Shown: positions 26,111 to 34,391 of the stretch, piece after piece
How the letters are laid out: the number at the start of each line of letters is the position of its first letter
Position numbering within the stretch: the first letter of the stretch is position 1
Assembly (NCBI GenBank): GCA_964450955.1
Contig: CAYVFI010000014.1
Coordinates: 78,386 to 142,385, forward strand
Length of the DNA stretch: 64,000 bases
DNA from: CAYNWT01 sp964450955
Lineage (GTDB): Bacteria > Planctomycetota > Planctomycetia > Planctomycetales > Planctomycetaceae
Reading direction: 5' to 3'
Notes under the pieces: model-generated
What the model was told of the DNA's origin: nothing
The model's database searches: none
Seen by the model: the letters and a program-made list of their open reading frames with translations, nothing else
Made by a program: the position numbers and the translations under genes

Positions 26111-27063
26111 CGTCCCGACGCATCGTCCGCGTGATTCTGACTCTCTGCCATGGAACCTTCCTCGCCACCAACCACAAAGACAGACATCACTGCACAATGA
26201 TCTGAAACGTCATTGTGAATCACTTTGTGCTCCAGCAAAGTCCAACCGCGCGGTCCGAAGACAAAGTCGATTCTCTGGTCTGGGTTCTCCACCGGAAAAG
26301 TGGATTCGCCGTCAAGTTGGCCTGCAAAGTAGTTCGTTTGCCACAACCGCTTTATCGATCCTGACTCCGGCCCGGCGTTAAAATCACCGGCCATAATGGA
26401 ACCCACCGTACCGGGATACTTAAGCAACTGCTCCACCTGCACCAGGTTGTTATCCATGTCATAGGAATCGTTGTGTAACGACCAAACTCCAACCGAACCA
26501 CTGGGAAGCACCACCCTCGCGAACAACGCGCGGCGACTGTTCCTGGTGATATAGAATGGCCGACGGCCCGCCAGCGAAAGGTTCGCCACCGGTTCAATCG
26601 GATATCGCGAGAGAATCGCATTGCCTCCCACAACTCTTAAGAAAGGCAGTCCAAAGCAGTAGTTCTCTCCAAACGCCCAGTGCCGCAGCCCGGTCTTTCG
26701 CGCCAGTTCTGCCACCTGATTCACATCGCACGGACCGGCTTCTGTCATCACTTCGGACAAACAAACGATATCCGGATTCTCAGCCCGAATAATCGCGGCC
26801 AGCTTGTCCAGCCGGTCCAGCACGGCCGCTTCAGATTCAAACGACACGGCGCCAGTCATCACAAAACACTTGGCGAGATTGAACGCCATCACCCGCACCT
26901 GACCAACAGCTTCGACAGGCACTTCATCAATTGAAGTAGTCACGGTGCCCTGGGATGGCTGCTCTCCACCAGCCAGCAGCGTGCCGTTAACAACAAACAA
27001 CACGCCCACGACCACAATCCCGACGAGCAGCAGAACCACGAGTACTTTGAGCCGTTTCTTCAT
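26107..27063 (-). CDS. Membrane-anchored endonuclease/exonuclease/phosphatase-family protein
   Basis: A 318-residue protein from the ATG at 27063 with an N-terminal anchor (LKVLVVLLLVGIVVVGVLFVV), then an EEP domain. The metal and catalytic motifs are RVMAFNLAK near residue 60, NPDIVCLSEVMTE, WSLHNDSYD, IMAGDFNAGPES and the terminal VSDHCAVMS. This fold covers DNases, phospholipase-like and inositol phosphatase enzymes; external location makes a secreted phosphodiesterase or nuclease likely. No clear Shine-Dalgarno precedes the start. Downstream it converges on the 2OG-like gene with a shared TTAA at the two stops. Confidence 0.85.
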   Translation of the reverse strand: MKKRLKVLVVLLLVGIVVVGVLFVVNGTLLAGGEQPSQGTVTTSIDEVPVEAVGQVRVMAFNLAKCFVMTGAVSFESEAAVLDRLDKLAAIIRAENPDIVCLSEVMTEAGPCDVNQVAELARKTGLRHWAFGENYCFGLPFLRVVGGNAILSRYPIEPVANLSLAGRRPFYITRNSRRALFARVVLPSGSVGVWSLHNDSYDMDNNLVQVEQLLKYPGTVGSIMAGDFNAGPESGSIKRLWQTNYFAGQLDGESTFPVENPDQRIDFVFGPRGWTLLEHKVIHNDVSDHCAVMSVFVVGGEEGSMAESQNHADDASGR

Positions 27064-27222
27064 GGTGGGTAGCCAATGCTGCTCACTTGACCCGCACCCG
27101 TCCAAGGCAAACAAGCCCCGAACGGACGTCTCTGCCGGGGACCAGTGCCTTGGAAATTTGCAGGCGGCGAGTCACGTTCGTTCTCACGCAGCCGGAAACA
27201 GTGTTGCAACAGTGAGCGTCAC

Positions 27223-28554
27223 CTACCCCAGCAGAGCTTCGATCGGTTCCGAGTCATGATCGGAAAGCGGAATCGGCCGACCGACGTTGCTGATGTTTGT
27301 GTCGGTGTGATCCAAACCAAGCGCGCTGCAGATTGTGGCCATGAAATTCGGAACCGAAACGGCGTCCTTCGCAATCTTGACCCCGTCTTTTTCAGTGGCG
27401 CCGTAAACCTGACCGCCCTTAATACCGCCGCCGCCAAGCACCGTGCTCCAACTGCCGGGCCAGTGATCTCGACCACCATTGTCGTTGATGTTTGGCGTGC
27501 GACCGAATTCGCCCATCCAAACGACCAGCGTCGATTCCAACAGCCCGCGGTCTTTGAGGTCCGTCATCAGCGTTCCCCAGGCTGGATCTAAAACACCACA
27601 CAGGTTCTTTACCGACGTGAAGTTCTCTGCGTGTGTGTCCCAACCGATGCCCGCGTTGCCATCGGTTCCGCTGAGTGCGACTTCAACGAACGGAACCCCG
27701 CGCTCAACCAACCGGCGAGCCAGCAAGCATCCCTGGCCAAACTGGTTCCGGCCGTACGCATCGCGCAGGGTATCTTTCTCTTCGTCCAGCGTGAACGCCT
27801 TGACGGCTTCTGACCGCATCATTTTCACGGCCTGCAGGTACGACTCGCGGTGACTGTGACCGGGCACGCCGGGCCGAGCCTTAATGAAGTCGTGTTCCAA
27901 ACCAGACAGTAGCTCAAGCCGCGCATCAGCCTGTTTGCGAGTCACACCTTCCGGCAAATCAAGGTTTTGAACACGCAACGATTGCGTGTAGTCGCCGCCT
28001 TGTGGAACCGGAGTATTCTGGCCGCCAACGACCAGCGGCGTGTGTTTGGGACCAAGGAAGCCGGGACTAAACGCCGCCGGGCTAAGAAACCGATACGGCG
28101 CGATGCTGACGAAGTTTGGCAGTTCGGAATTCGCATCGCCCAAACGTTCGCTGATAAACGATCCCATGGTCGGGTACGCGATCGGTCCCTGCGGTAAATA
28201 GCCGGTTCGCATCATGTACGTCGCGCGTGTGTGGTCGCCTTCTTTCGTCGCCATCGAACGCACAACTGCCAGATCCTGCATCTGCTTTGCAACAGTTGGA
28301 AGGTGCTGGCCAATCTGAATGCCAGGCACCGATGTATCGATCGGCTTGAATTCGCCACCGTTCTCGTGATCAGGCTTCGGATCGAACGTATCGATCTGGC
28401 TGGGCCCACCGCTCATCCACAGCAAAATACAAGCCCGCTTACGTTTAGGATCCTGCGCGGCCGCGCGAGCGAACTGAGGGAACCAATTCGAAAGCGACAT
28501 CCCCAACGCGCCGCAGCTTGTCAGCCTCAACATGTCTCGACGTGAAATGTTCAT
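27223..28554 (-). CDS. DUF1501 family secreted protein (Tat signal)
   Basis: A 443-residue DUF1501 protein with twin-arginine signal MNISRRDMLRLTSCGALGMS and GGGAG placed 6 nt before the ATG. Family motifs are ILLWMSGGPSQIDTFDPKPDH near residue 43, GWDTHAENF, LVVWMGEFGRTPNIN and RDHWPG. It is shorter than the copy at 1764 and only distantly similar in the middle region. It is downstream of a PSD-type gene with a 104-nt gap that contains an octamer repeat array. Confidence 0.92.
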   Translation of the reverse strand: MNISRRDMLRLTSCGALGMSLSNWFPQFARAAAQDPKRKRACILLWMSGGPSQIDTFDPKPDHENGGEFKPIDTSVPGIQIGQHLPTVAKQMQDLAVVRSMATKEGDHTRATYMMRTGYLPQGPIAYPTMGSFISERLGDANSELPNFVSIAPYRFLSPAAFSPGFLGPKHTPLVVGGQNTPVPQGGDYTQSLRVQNLDLPEGVTRKQADARLELLSGLEHDFIKARPGVPGHSHRESYLQAVKMMRSEAVKAFTLDEEKDTLRDAYGRNQFGQGCLLARRLVERGVPFVEVALSGTDGNAGIGWDTHAENFTSVKNLCGVLDPAWGTLMTDLKDRGLLESTLVVWMGEFGRTPNINDNGGRDHWPGSWSTVLGGGGIKGGQVYGATEKDGVKIAKDAVSVPNFMATICSALGLDHTDTNISNVGRPIPLSDHDSEPIEALLG

Positions 28555-28628
28555 AGCAACTCCCGTGGTGATAACGTCCAGCCATCACAGTTTCTCAATG
28601 AGCCGTCAACGGCATTCCGTCACCGGAC

Positions 28629-28659
28629 CACTCTTCAACTCTTCAACTCTTCAACTCTT
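28629..28659. repeat. CAACTCTT octamer array at a PSD/DUF1501 junction
   Basis: Three perfect copies of CAACTCTT (28636-28659) are preceded by a partial copy (28629-28635). Read in the gene direction (minus strand) the array is purine-rich (AAGAGTTG) and begins right at the PSD stop codon. The unit differs by one base from the CAACCCTT array at 41654-41741. Confidence 0.85.
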
Positions 28660-30206
28660 CAGTGATTCAACATGAACTCGCTTGAGTTCAACAACGCCCA
28701 AAACACATCCGTGAGTGCCGTCTTCGAATCCTCTGCGGCTCCACCTGACGTCACGTAGTCCACAAACTTCTTGCGTTCAGACTCATTCGGTTTGCGACTA
28801 AGCGTTGCCAGAAACAGTGTCTCCACCTTGTCTTCGTCGCTCATGAACGGAACATTCGCAACCGCGGCCAGCGTCTGGCTATTCTCAAGATGAGTGTGTA
28901 GCGCAACGAACTCGCCGTTCATCATGGCCAGTGCCTGCAGGATGGTCGTCTGCTGTTCGGTTCGTGTATCGCTGTCGTTTCGGAACAGTTCGAGGAACTC
29001 AGACCGCGGCGTGTTTTGCTGCAACACGAACGGCTGGTCCGCCCGGTACGCTTCGAAATGCCCGGTTGCCTCTGCCAGCGTGTCGAAGATCTGTTCTTCC
29101 GTCAGCCCCTTGACTGCCATCCGAGCGAACAGTTCGGGCGTTTCCTGAGACGCGTCTGTTTGCTGACTGGTCCGCTGATAAGTTTTCGTCCCCGTCATCG
29201 CTCGGACCATGAACTTCAAATCACAACCGCTCGCAACAAACGACTGCGACAACAGTTTCAGTAGCTCTGGATGACTGGCAGGGTTCTCTGCAGAAAAATC
29301 ATCGACCGGCTCAACCAAACCTCGTCCGTAGAAGTGACCCCATAGTCGGTTTACCGCCATCTCGGCGAAGAACGGGTTGTTCTCATCAACAATCCACTGT
29401 GCCAACGATCTTCTAGCATCAGCGTTAGTTTTTAGATCGGGGGCACCGCCGGTCAGGTACGCGGCCGTGACACTGTCTTCCGAATCGGGAATCTTTATCG
29501 TCCCCGGCTTGAGTTTCGTACCGACCATATTCTGCGTCGGGTCGACACCAGAGAAGAACGCAGCGAACTGCCAAAATTGTTCCTGCTTCCACTCATCAAA
29601 CGGATGGTCGTGACACTGAGCACACCCGATGCGGCGACCAAGGAAAACCCGCGACGTCGCCGCTGCCAGGTTCTCAGGTTTCCCTTCCTTCGCGATATAG
29701 AAACCGGCCGGCGTCGGGCCGTCGCCTTCGGCGTACTGCGTTGGAGTTCCGTTGGCGGTAAGTGGTGAATCCACAATCTGCCGCACGAACTCGTCATAAC
29801 GGATGTCTTCAGCCAACGCTTTTCGCAACCACGCTTCGAAACCCGGAACAGCCTGGCTTAGTCGCAGATCACCAATCGCTTCAGGTATCAACGCGTTCCG
29901 CCACATCGTCGTGAAGTTCACAACGTAGCGCGAACTGTCCAGCAACTCGTTCACCAGGTTCTCGCGTTTGGCCGGAGTCTTATCAGCCAGGAATTCACGA
30001 ACACGCGATACCGGGGGGATTTTTCCAGCCACGTCCAGGTACACCCGGCGGATAAATTCGGCATCCGAACAAGCCGGTGCAGGGGTCGCTTTCTCTTTCG
30101 AGATGCGAGCGGAAATCAATGCGTCAATCTGCTGGCTAAGTTCGGCAGGAGCCTGAGCCAGAGCGGTCGTGGCAGAAAGACAGAAAATTAGTGCGGCAGT
30201 TCTCAT
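28659..30206 (-). CDS. DUF1549/DUF1553 (PSD-type) secreted protein
   Basis: A 515-residue protein with signal peptide MRTAALIFCLSATTALA. It has the DUF1549 part (FIRRVYLDVAGKIPP, RVFLGRRIGCAQCHDHPFDEW with one CxxCH) and the DUF1553 part (WIVDENNPFFAEMAVNRLWGHFYGRGLVEPVDDF, SGCDLKFMVRAM, QALAMMNGEFV, NSSEFMLNH). It lacks the N-terminal planctomycete cytochrome C domain of the copies at 3352 and 58191, making it the minimal form. It is paired with the DUF1501 gene immediately downstream. No Shine-Dalgarno is evident at the ATG. Confidence 0.92.
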   Translation of the reverse strand: MRTAALIFCLSATTALAQAPAELSQQIDALISARISKEKATPAPACSDAEFIRRVYLDVAGKIPPVSRVREFLADKTPAKRENLVNELLDSSRYVVNFTTMWRNALIPEAIGDLRLSQAVPGFEAWLRKALAEDIRYDEFVRQIVDSPLTANGTPTQYAEGDGPTPAGFYIAKEGKPENLAAATSRVFLGRRIGCAQCHDHPFDEWKQEQFWQFAAFFSGVDPTQNMVGTKLKPGTIKIPDSEDSVTAAYLTGGAPDLKTNADARRSLAQWIVDENNPFFAEMAVNRLWGHFYGRGLVEPVDDFSAENPASHPELLKLLSQSFVASGCDLKFMVRAMTGTKTYQRTSQQTDASQETPELFARMAVKGLTEEQIFDTLAEATGHFEAYRADQPFVLQQNTPRSEFLELFRNDSDTRTEQQTTILQALAMMNGEFVALHTHLENSQTLAAVANVPFMSDEDKVETLFLATLSRKPNESERKKFVDYVTSGGAAEDSKTALTDVFWALLNSSEFMLNH

Positions 30207-30544
30207 TAGTTCAGTCTACCAAACTGGGACTCAGGCACCAAAACATGGCGTCCCATAACAATATGTCGGTTTGTGAAGAACGACGTAACCAACATGATCA
30301 CCAGTACTTCGGCATTTGTTCGAGTATCATGGCGAACAAACGAGATTGACCCAAACCTTCTAATGAACTACTGATCCACTATTGAGGGAGTCGAACGAAA
30401 CTCCCGCCCCAGCAAGCGGTTGCGTCAAAACCGCCGACGATTTGGAACTCCGGCGTCGGCAACAAAACTATGACGGCACCGACGCCCGCCAGCTTGCTCC
30501 ATCCACTTTGGGTGTTTACCCGACTCTTTCAAGATCCGATTTAA
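30207..30544. other. Divergent intergenic region
   Basis: This 338-nt stretch between the PSD gene (minus) and the helicase gene (plus) should carry both promoters. An open frame at 30382-30687 has no domain and overlaps the helicase. Nothing else is recognised. The helicase leader has no visible Shine-Dalgarno, ending GATTTAA just before the ATG. Confidence 0.35.
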
Positions 30545-31744
30545 ATGCAGAGCACAGAAGACCCGCAAACCGCGGAAGTGACGTTCGAACAACTTGGCCT
30601 CGGGCCAGATTCACTCTCATCAATCAAGAAACTGGGCTTCGAGAACCCAAGCCCTATCCAGGCGGAGTTCATCCCGCTGGCACTTAGCGGCAAAGACGCC
30701 ATCGGTCAGGCTCGAACCGGAACCGGCAAGACTGCCGCGTTCATGCTGCCCGTGCTTGAGAAAATCGACCCGGCAAGCAAACGCGTGCAGGCCATCGCTC
30801 TGGCTCCGACTCGCGAACTGTGCGAACAAGTGGCTGTCGAAGCGAAAAAGCTATCAGCAGATCACCCAATCAAAATCGCAGTCATTGTTGGCGGCCGACC
30901 AGTCAATTCACAAATTCGCGCGCTTGAAGGCGGTGCTCAGGTTGTCGTCGGAACGCCTGGTCGCGTTATCGACCTTATCAACCGCGGAGTCCTAAACCTG
31001 CAATGCGTCGACTTCTGCATCCTTGACGAAGCAGATCGCATGTTGGATATCGGGTTCCGACCGGACATCGAGAAGATCCTCCGGCGCATCCCGGAAACGC
31101 GACAAACGCTGCTACTTTCCGCGACGCTGCCACCAAGCGTCGAACGTCTGGCTCAAAAGTACATGAAGAGCCCACAGCGCGTTGACTTGTCGGAAGACAG
31201 CGTCGTCGTCGAAACCATCAAGCAGTACCTTGTCACCGTCGACTCAGACCGCAAGGTTCCTTCGCTCATCCGAATCCTTGCCAAAGAACGCCCAACGCAG
31301 TGCATCGTGTTCTGCCGAACCAAGCGCGGAGCCGATTCGTTGCACAAGACGTTTTGCAAGCGGCTGCCAGAAAAGAAAATCGCCATTATGCACGGCGATA
31401 TTCCACAACGCCGACGCGATCGTGTCATCAGAGAACTCCGCTCTGGCCAACTCCGGATGCTCATCGCCACCGATGTTGTCGGGCGTGGCATCGACATCAG
31501 CGGCATCTCACACATCGTGAACTTCGACATTCCTGAATACTGCGACGACTACATTCACCGAGTCGGCCGCACAGGACGCATGTCATCAGATGCATCGGGC
31601 TGTGCGATAACCTTCGTCACACGCGAGCAGGGCGATCAGTTGACCAACATTGAAATGCGAATCAACGACATGTTGCCTCAATACGAAATTGAAGGCTTCG
31701 AACCAGCGCGACCTCAGCGACCGGCCCGGCGGCTCAATTCGTAG
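30545..31744 (+). CDS. DEAD-box ATP-dependent RNA helicase
   Basis: A 399-residue cytosolic helicase with the full motif set: Q motif GFENPSPIQAEFIP (31-44), motif I ARTGTGKT (56-63), Ia PTREL, GG, TPGR, motif II DEAD (161-164), motif III SAT (192-194), motif IV IVFCRTKRGAD, motif V ATDVVGRGIDI and motif VI HRVGRTGR. The C-terminal extension is short and basic (RPQRPARRLNS), as in small RhlE/CshA-like enzymes. It likely unwinds RNA in ribosome assembly or mRNA decay. A small protein gene follows 31 nt downstream. The paralogue name cannot be fixed by eye. Confidence 0.96.
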   Translation: MQSTEDPQTAEVTFEQLGLGPDSLSSIKKLGFENPSPIQAEFIPLALSGKDAIGQARTGTGKTAAFMLPVLEKIDPASKRVQAIALAPTRELCEQVAVEAKKLSADHPIKIAVIVGGRPVNSQIRALEGGAQVVVGTPGRVIDLINRGVLNLQCVDFCILDEADRMLDIGFRPDIEKILRRIPETRQTLLLSATLPPSVERLAQKYMKSPQRVDLSEDSVVVETIKQYLVTVDSDRKVPSLIRILAKERPTQCIVFCRTKRGADSLHKTFCKRLPEKKIAIMHGDIPQRRRDRVIRELRSGQLRMLIATDVVGRGIDISGISHIVNFDIPEYCDDYIHRVGRTGRMSSDASGCAITFVTREQGDQLTNIEMRINDMLPQYEIEGFEPARPQRPARRLNS

Positions 31745-31775
31745 TCCATCGCGGCGGCACTGAGCTAGGCCCTTC

Positions 31776-31979
31776 ATGAACAAGAAGCCGTACATCACTC
31801 TGCAGCCAACAGAACAGACCATTGTGACCGCGGCGGCGCAAATCTACGCTGCCTTCATCACAAATGGCATGGTCGAATCGGGCGACGAAACCAGGTGGCT
31901 GAAGCAGTCTGTGCACGATGCAATTCGTCTGGCTCGAATAACAGACGACACGATCCAGGCCGACAAAGAAGTCGGCTAG
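31776..31979 (+). CDS. Small hypothetical protein downstream of DEAD-box helicase
   Basis: A 67-residue acidic protein, MNKKPYITLQPTEQTIVTAA at the start, predicted to be mostly helical with no membrane segment or cysteine. A tract of alternating hydrophobic positions (AAQIYAAFITNGMV, WLKQSVHDAIRLARI) suggests a small helical bundle. It starts 31 nt after the helicase stop on the same strand with only a weak upstream TAGG. It looks genuinely coding and may be a conserved small planctomycete protein; the function is unknown. Confidence 0.6.
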   Translation: MNKKPYITLQPTEQTIVTAAAQIYAAFITNGMVESGDETRWLKQSVHDAIRLARITDDTIQADKEVG

Positions 31980-32053
31980 CGTTTGCCGTAAGTCTGGTGC
32001 GGGATTTCTTACAACTTCAGTGATCCGACGTTCGGCTTCCTCGTTAGAAGAAT

Positions 32054-32401
32054 ATGAACACGAAGGTCGCCGACCCCCGCTGCGAATTTAGCCCCTGCGT
32101 CACGTGTAAAATGTGCGGTATGATTGGGTCTGAGTGTACGGAATCACCAGCCGCAACCAACCCGACACCGCGTGTTCGCGTCAACACACACAAGTCACCT
32201 CGCCCCTTCTTAGCGAAAGAGCCGGACTGTAAGCCACGGAGCGGTGACCGCGCGCGCTTGATCTGTCAACAAGCCCGGCAACCCGGACACCCCGGCCGCG
32301 CACTTTCGAATGTCGACCACTCGGACACGGACAAACAGCGTGAAGCAAGCTGGCTGAACCTGATAGTGGCGGTCTTCGAGATCCTGTTACTCATCGCGTA
32401 A
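32054..32401 (+). CDS. Doubtful ORF with N-terminal cysteines
   Basis: An open frame of 115 codons. The start reads MNTKVADPRCEFSPCVTCKM with five cysteines by residue 28, the middle is basic and low in hydrophobic residues, and the C-terminus is one hydrophobic stretch (WLNLIVAVFEILLLIA). The cysteine spacing does not fit a known zinc ribbon, and no ribosome-binding site is seen. It may be a small tail-anchored protein or a chance frame in the gap before the convergent PEP-CTERM gene. Confidence 0.25.
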   Translation: MNTKVADPRCEFSPCVTCKMCGMIGSECTESPAATNPTPRVRVNTHKSPRPFLAKEPDCKPRSGDRARLICQQARQPGHPGRALSNVDHSDTDKQREASWLNLIVAVFEILLLIA

Positions 32402-32466
32402 AGCGGTTACTGACTCATCTGCCCGGCAACCCAACCCCAAGTGCCGATGCGCAGCGATGACGTAGT

Positions 32467-33249
32467 TCAGGAAACCAAAGTCACTCGCCGCCGCCGCACC
32501 GGTGCTGTCATCAGCGCCCACACGGCCAACAGTGTCGCCGCAGATGGTTCCGGAGACGAAACGGTGAAGGCATTGCCCCGCGTACCGATTGTCTGCGTGC
32601 CGGCAGCATTGTCCGTATTGTTGAAGTTCCAATAGTAAATCGAAAACGAACGAATTGACTCACTAAAACTAAACGTCACATCATTCTCAGGTGTGTTTTG
32701 GACGTTGCCCGTATTCGACAAAGGCCCGGCCGCGTTTAGACCAAACAAAGTTGCGGTACCCAGGTTAGACGGGTTCTCAAATGTGTAGTCCGGAGTAAAA
32801 CCCGTCCCCAACGCTCCGGGAGTGGTGGTACCAAATGCTTCGACAGCAATGACGTCGTACCACTGACCATTGGCGCGATCCACATCCGTCAGCGTGTAAC
32901 TGTCCAGGTGAATGTCGCTGGAAAACGAAAAGTCAATTCTGGCATAGTTTGTCAGGACGCCAGCGTTTTGATCTGTACTGGCTGGCTGGAGCTGGAATGC
33001 AAATCCAGAGAAAAACGTCTCGTCAATTCGGCTCAAATGATCGGCCGTGTATTGAGCAGTACCGAACCGGTTACTGGTAACAGTCAGGGTACGACCCAGG
33101 ACTGTCGTCGTGCCCTGCAACTCGCCATCGTTCCAACCCTGCTGACTACCGGAACCATGATCCCAATCGCTTGTATCGTAGGACACAATTCCGGCATGCG
33201 ACACCGCCGGACACGACAGGACCCACACTACCAAAAGGCTACCCCGCAT
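32467..33249 (-). CDS. PEP-CTERM sorting-signal protein
   Basis: A 260-residue exported protein with signal peptide MRGSLLVVWVLSCPAVSHAG and GGGAAG upstream of the ATG at 33249. The body is Ser/Thr/Asn-rich and predicted beta-sandwich, with no catalytic motif. The C-terminus SSPEPSAATLLAVWALMTAP followed by RRRR is a PEP-CTERM tripartite signal: Pro-Glu-Pro, membrane helix, basic cluster. Such proteins are processed by an exosortase and exported to the cell surface or matrix. No exosortase gene is in the window. Confidence 0.85.
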   Translation of the reverse strand: MRGSLLVVWVLSCPAVSHAGIVSYDTSDWDHGSGSQQGWNDGELQGTTTVLGRTLTVTSNRFGTAQYTADHLSRIDETFFSGFAFQLQPASTDQNAGVLTNYARIDFSFSSDIHLDSYTLTDVDRANGQWYDVIAVEAFGTTTPGALGTGFTPDYTFENPSNLGTATLFGLNAAGPLSNTGNVQNTPENDVTFSFSESIRSFSIYYWNFNNTDNAAGTQTIGTRGNAFTVSSPEPSAATLLAVWALMTAPVRRRRVTLVS

Positions 33250-33515
33250 CGGCTTCCCTCTCAGCCACGAACGCGTATCACAGTCATAAGCGATCGACAC
33301 GAGCGGCCCGCTTGCCGATAGATTCCGGCACTTAACGCCCAAGTATCAACGTAGTTGTTGACGCCGCGTGTGGCAGCCCGGACAAGCGACGCAACTGATA
33401 TGCGAACGACGTCTCAGAACCGTAAATCCACACACGCTTCGTCCACCCCACTCGCCCACCACAGGGAGTCCGGACTTCCACCAACACCAAATCTTTGACG
33501 CCAAGCCTAAGCCGT

Positions 33516-34391
33516 TCAACGCTCACCAAGGAACTGGCCAACGCGTGCAGCGATCCGATCGGGAGCGTCTTCAAACACGTAGTGCGAAGCGTCTTCGTAA
33601 ATTTCTGAATCAGCGTTAGGGAACCGTTGCTGGAACTCTTTCAGAAAGTCCGTGGTGAAGCACCAATCCTTTGCACCCCAGATAAACAACATCGGGTGAT
33701 CGACAAACTGAGCCAGCCCGTCTTCGACACCGACCAGCGTTTGATAACTGGGGTGACCGGTCTTTAACGGGATATCCTGCACGAACCGGTGCGTGGCAAT
33801 CCGGTTGGCCCATGAATCGTACGGAGCCAAATACCCGGCTTTCACGGCTGGCTTCATTTTCTTTTCAACCGCCATATGAACCGCCGCGCCGGCGAAGCCG
33901 TTGCACCCCTGAATCGCGATCTTGCCGAAAACCGGAATTCGACACACAGCAATGCGAAGCGGAATTTGCTTTGAACGAAACGCAGCCGTATTGAACAACA
34001 CAAACTGCCTGAACCGATCCGGCAACCGCCCGGCCGTTCCCATCCCAATCGCGCCACCCCAATCGTGAGCCAGCAGTGTGACGTTTTGCAAATCCAGCTT
34101 CTCAACCAAAGCCACCAGATTGCTGATGTGGTTCTCCAGTCGGTATGGATAGTCCTGTGGCTTGTCCGACATACCGCAGCCAATGTGATCGACCGCAATG
34201 CAGCGGTGCGTTCCTGAGAACTGCTTAATCAACTGCCGCCAGGCGAAACTCCAGCTTGGGTTCCCGTGGACAAACAGCAGCACATCGCCTGCGCCTTCAT
34301 CGACGTAGTGATACTGGTGCCCGTCGATCTCAGCAAAGTGAGACTCAAACGGATACTCGTCTGCGAACGCACCGCGATTAACACCACTCAT
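33516..34391 (-). CDS. Haloalkane dehalogenase-like alpha/beta hydrolase
   Basis: A 291-residue soluble alpha/beta hydrolase. The oxyanion loop is HGNPSWSFAWRQL (42-54). The nucleophile elbow is AHDWGG with Asp110, rather than the serine of esterases, followed by Trp111, the residue that contacts halide in haloalkane dehalogenases. The acid/base part includes WGAKDW and a late SHYVFED His. This matches haloalkane dehalogenases and the related OleB beta-lactone decarboxylases. It overlaps the BioF-like gene by 4 nt (ATGA), so it is translated with it. The Asp nucleophile argues against it being BioH. The real substrate is unknown. Confidence 0.82.
   Translation of the reverse strand: MSGVNRGAFADEYPFESHFAEIDGHQYHYVDEGAGDVLLFVHGNPSWSFAWRQLIKQFSGTHRCIAVDHIGCGMSDKPQDYPYRLENHISNLVALVEKLDLQNVTLLAHDWGGAIGMGTAGRLPDRFRQFVLFNTAAFRSKQIPLRIAVCRIPVFGKIAIQGCNGFAGAAVHMAVEKKMKPAVKAGYLAPYDSWANRIATHRFVQDIPLKTGHPSYQTLVGVEDGLAQFVDHPMLFIWGAKDWCFTTDFLKEFQQRFPNADSEIYEDASHYVFEDAPDRIAARVGQFLGER

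Noticed and set aside
30382..30687. A 101-codon plus-strand frame upstream of and overlapping the helicase
   Set aside because: It overlaps the helicase Q-motif region in another frame and shows no domain or ribosome-binding site.
33516..34391. BioH, because it sits next to bioF
   Set aside because: The nucleophile elbow is AHDWGG with Asp, not the Ser elbow of BioH esterases.
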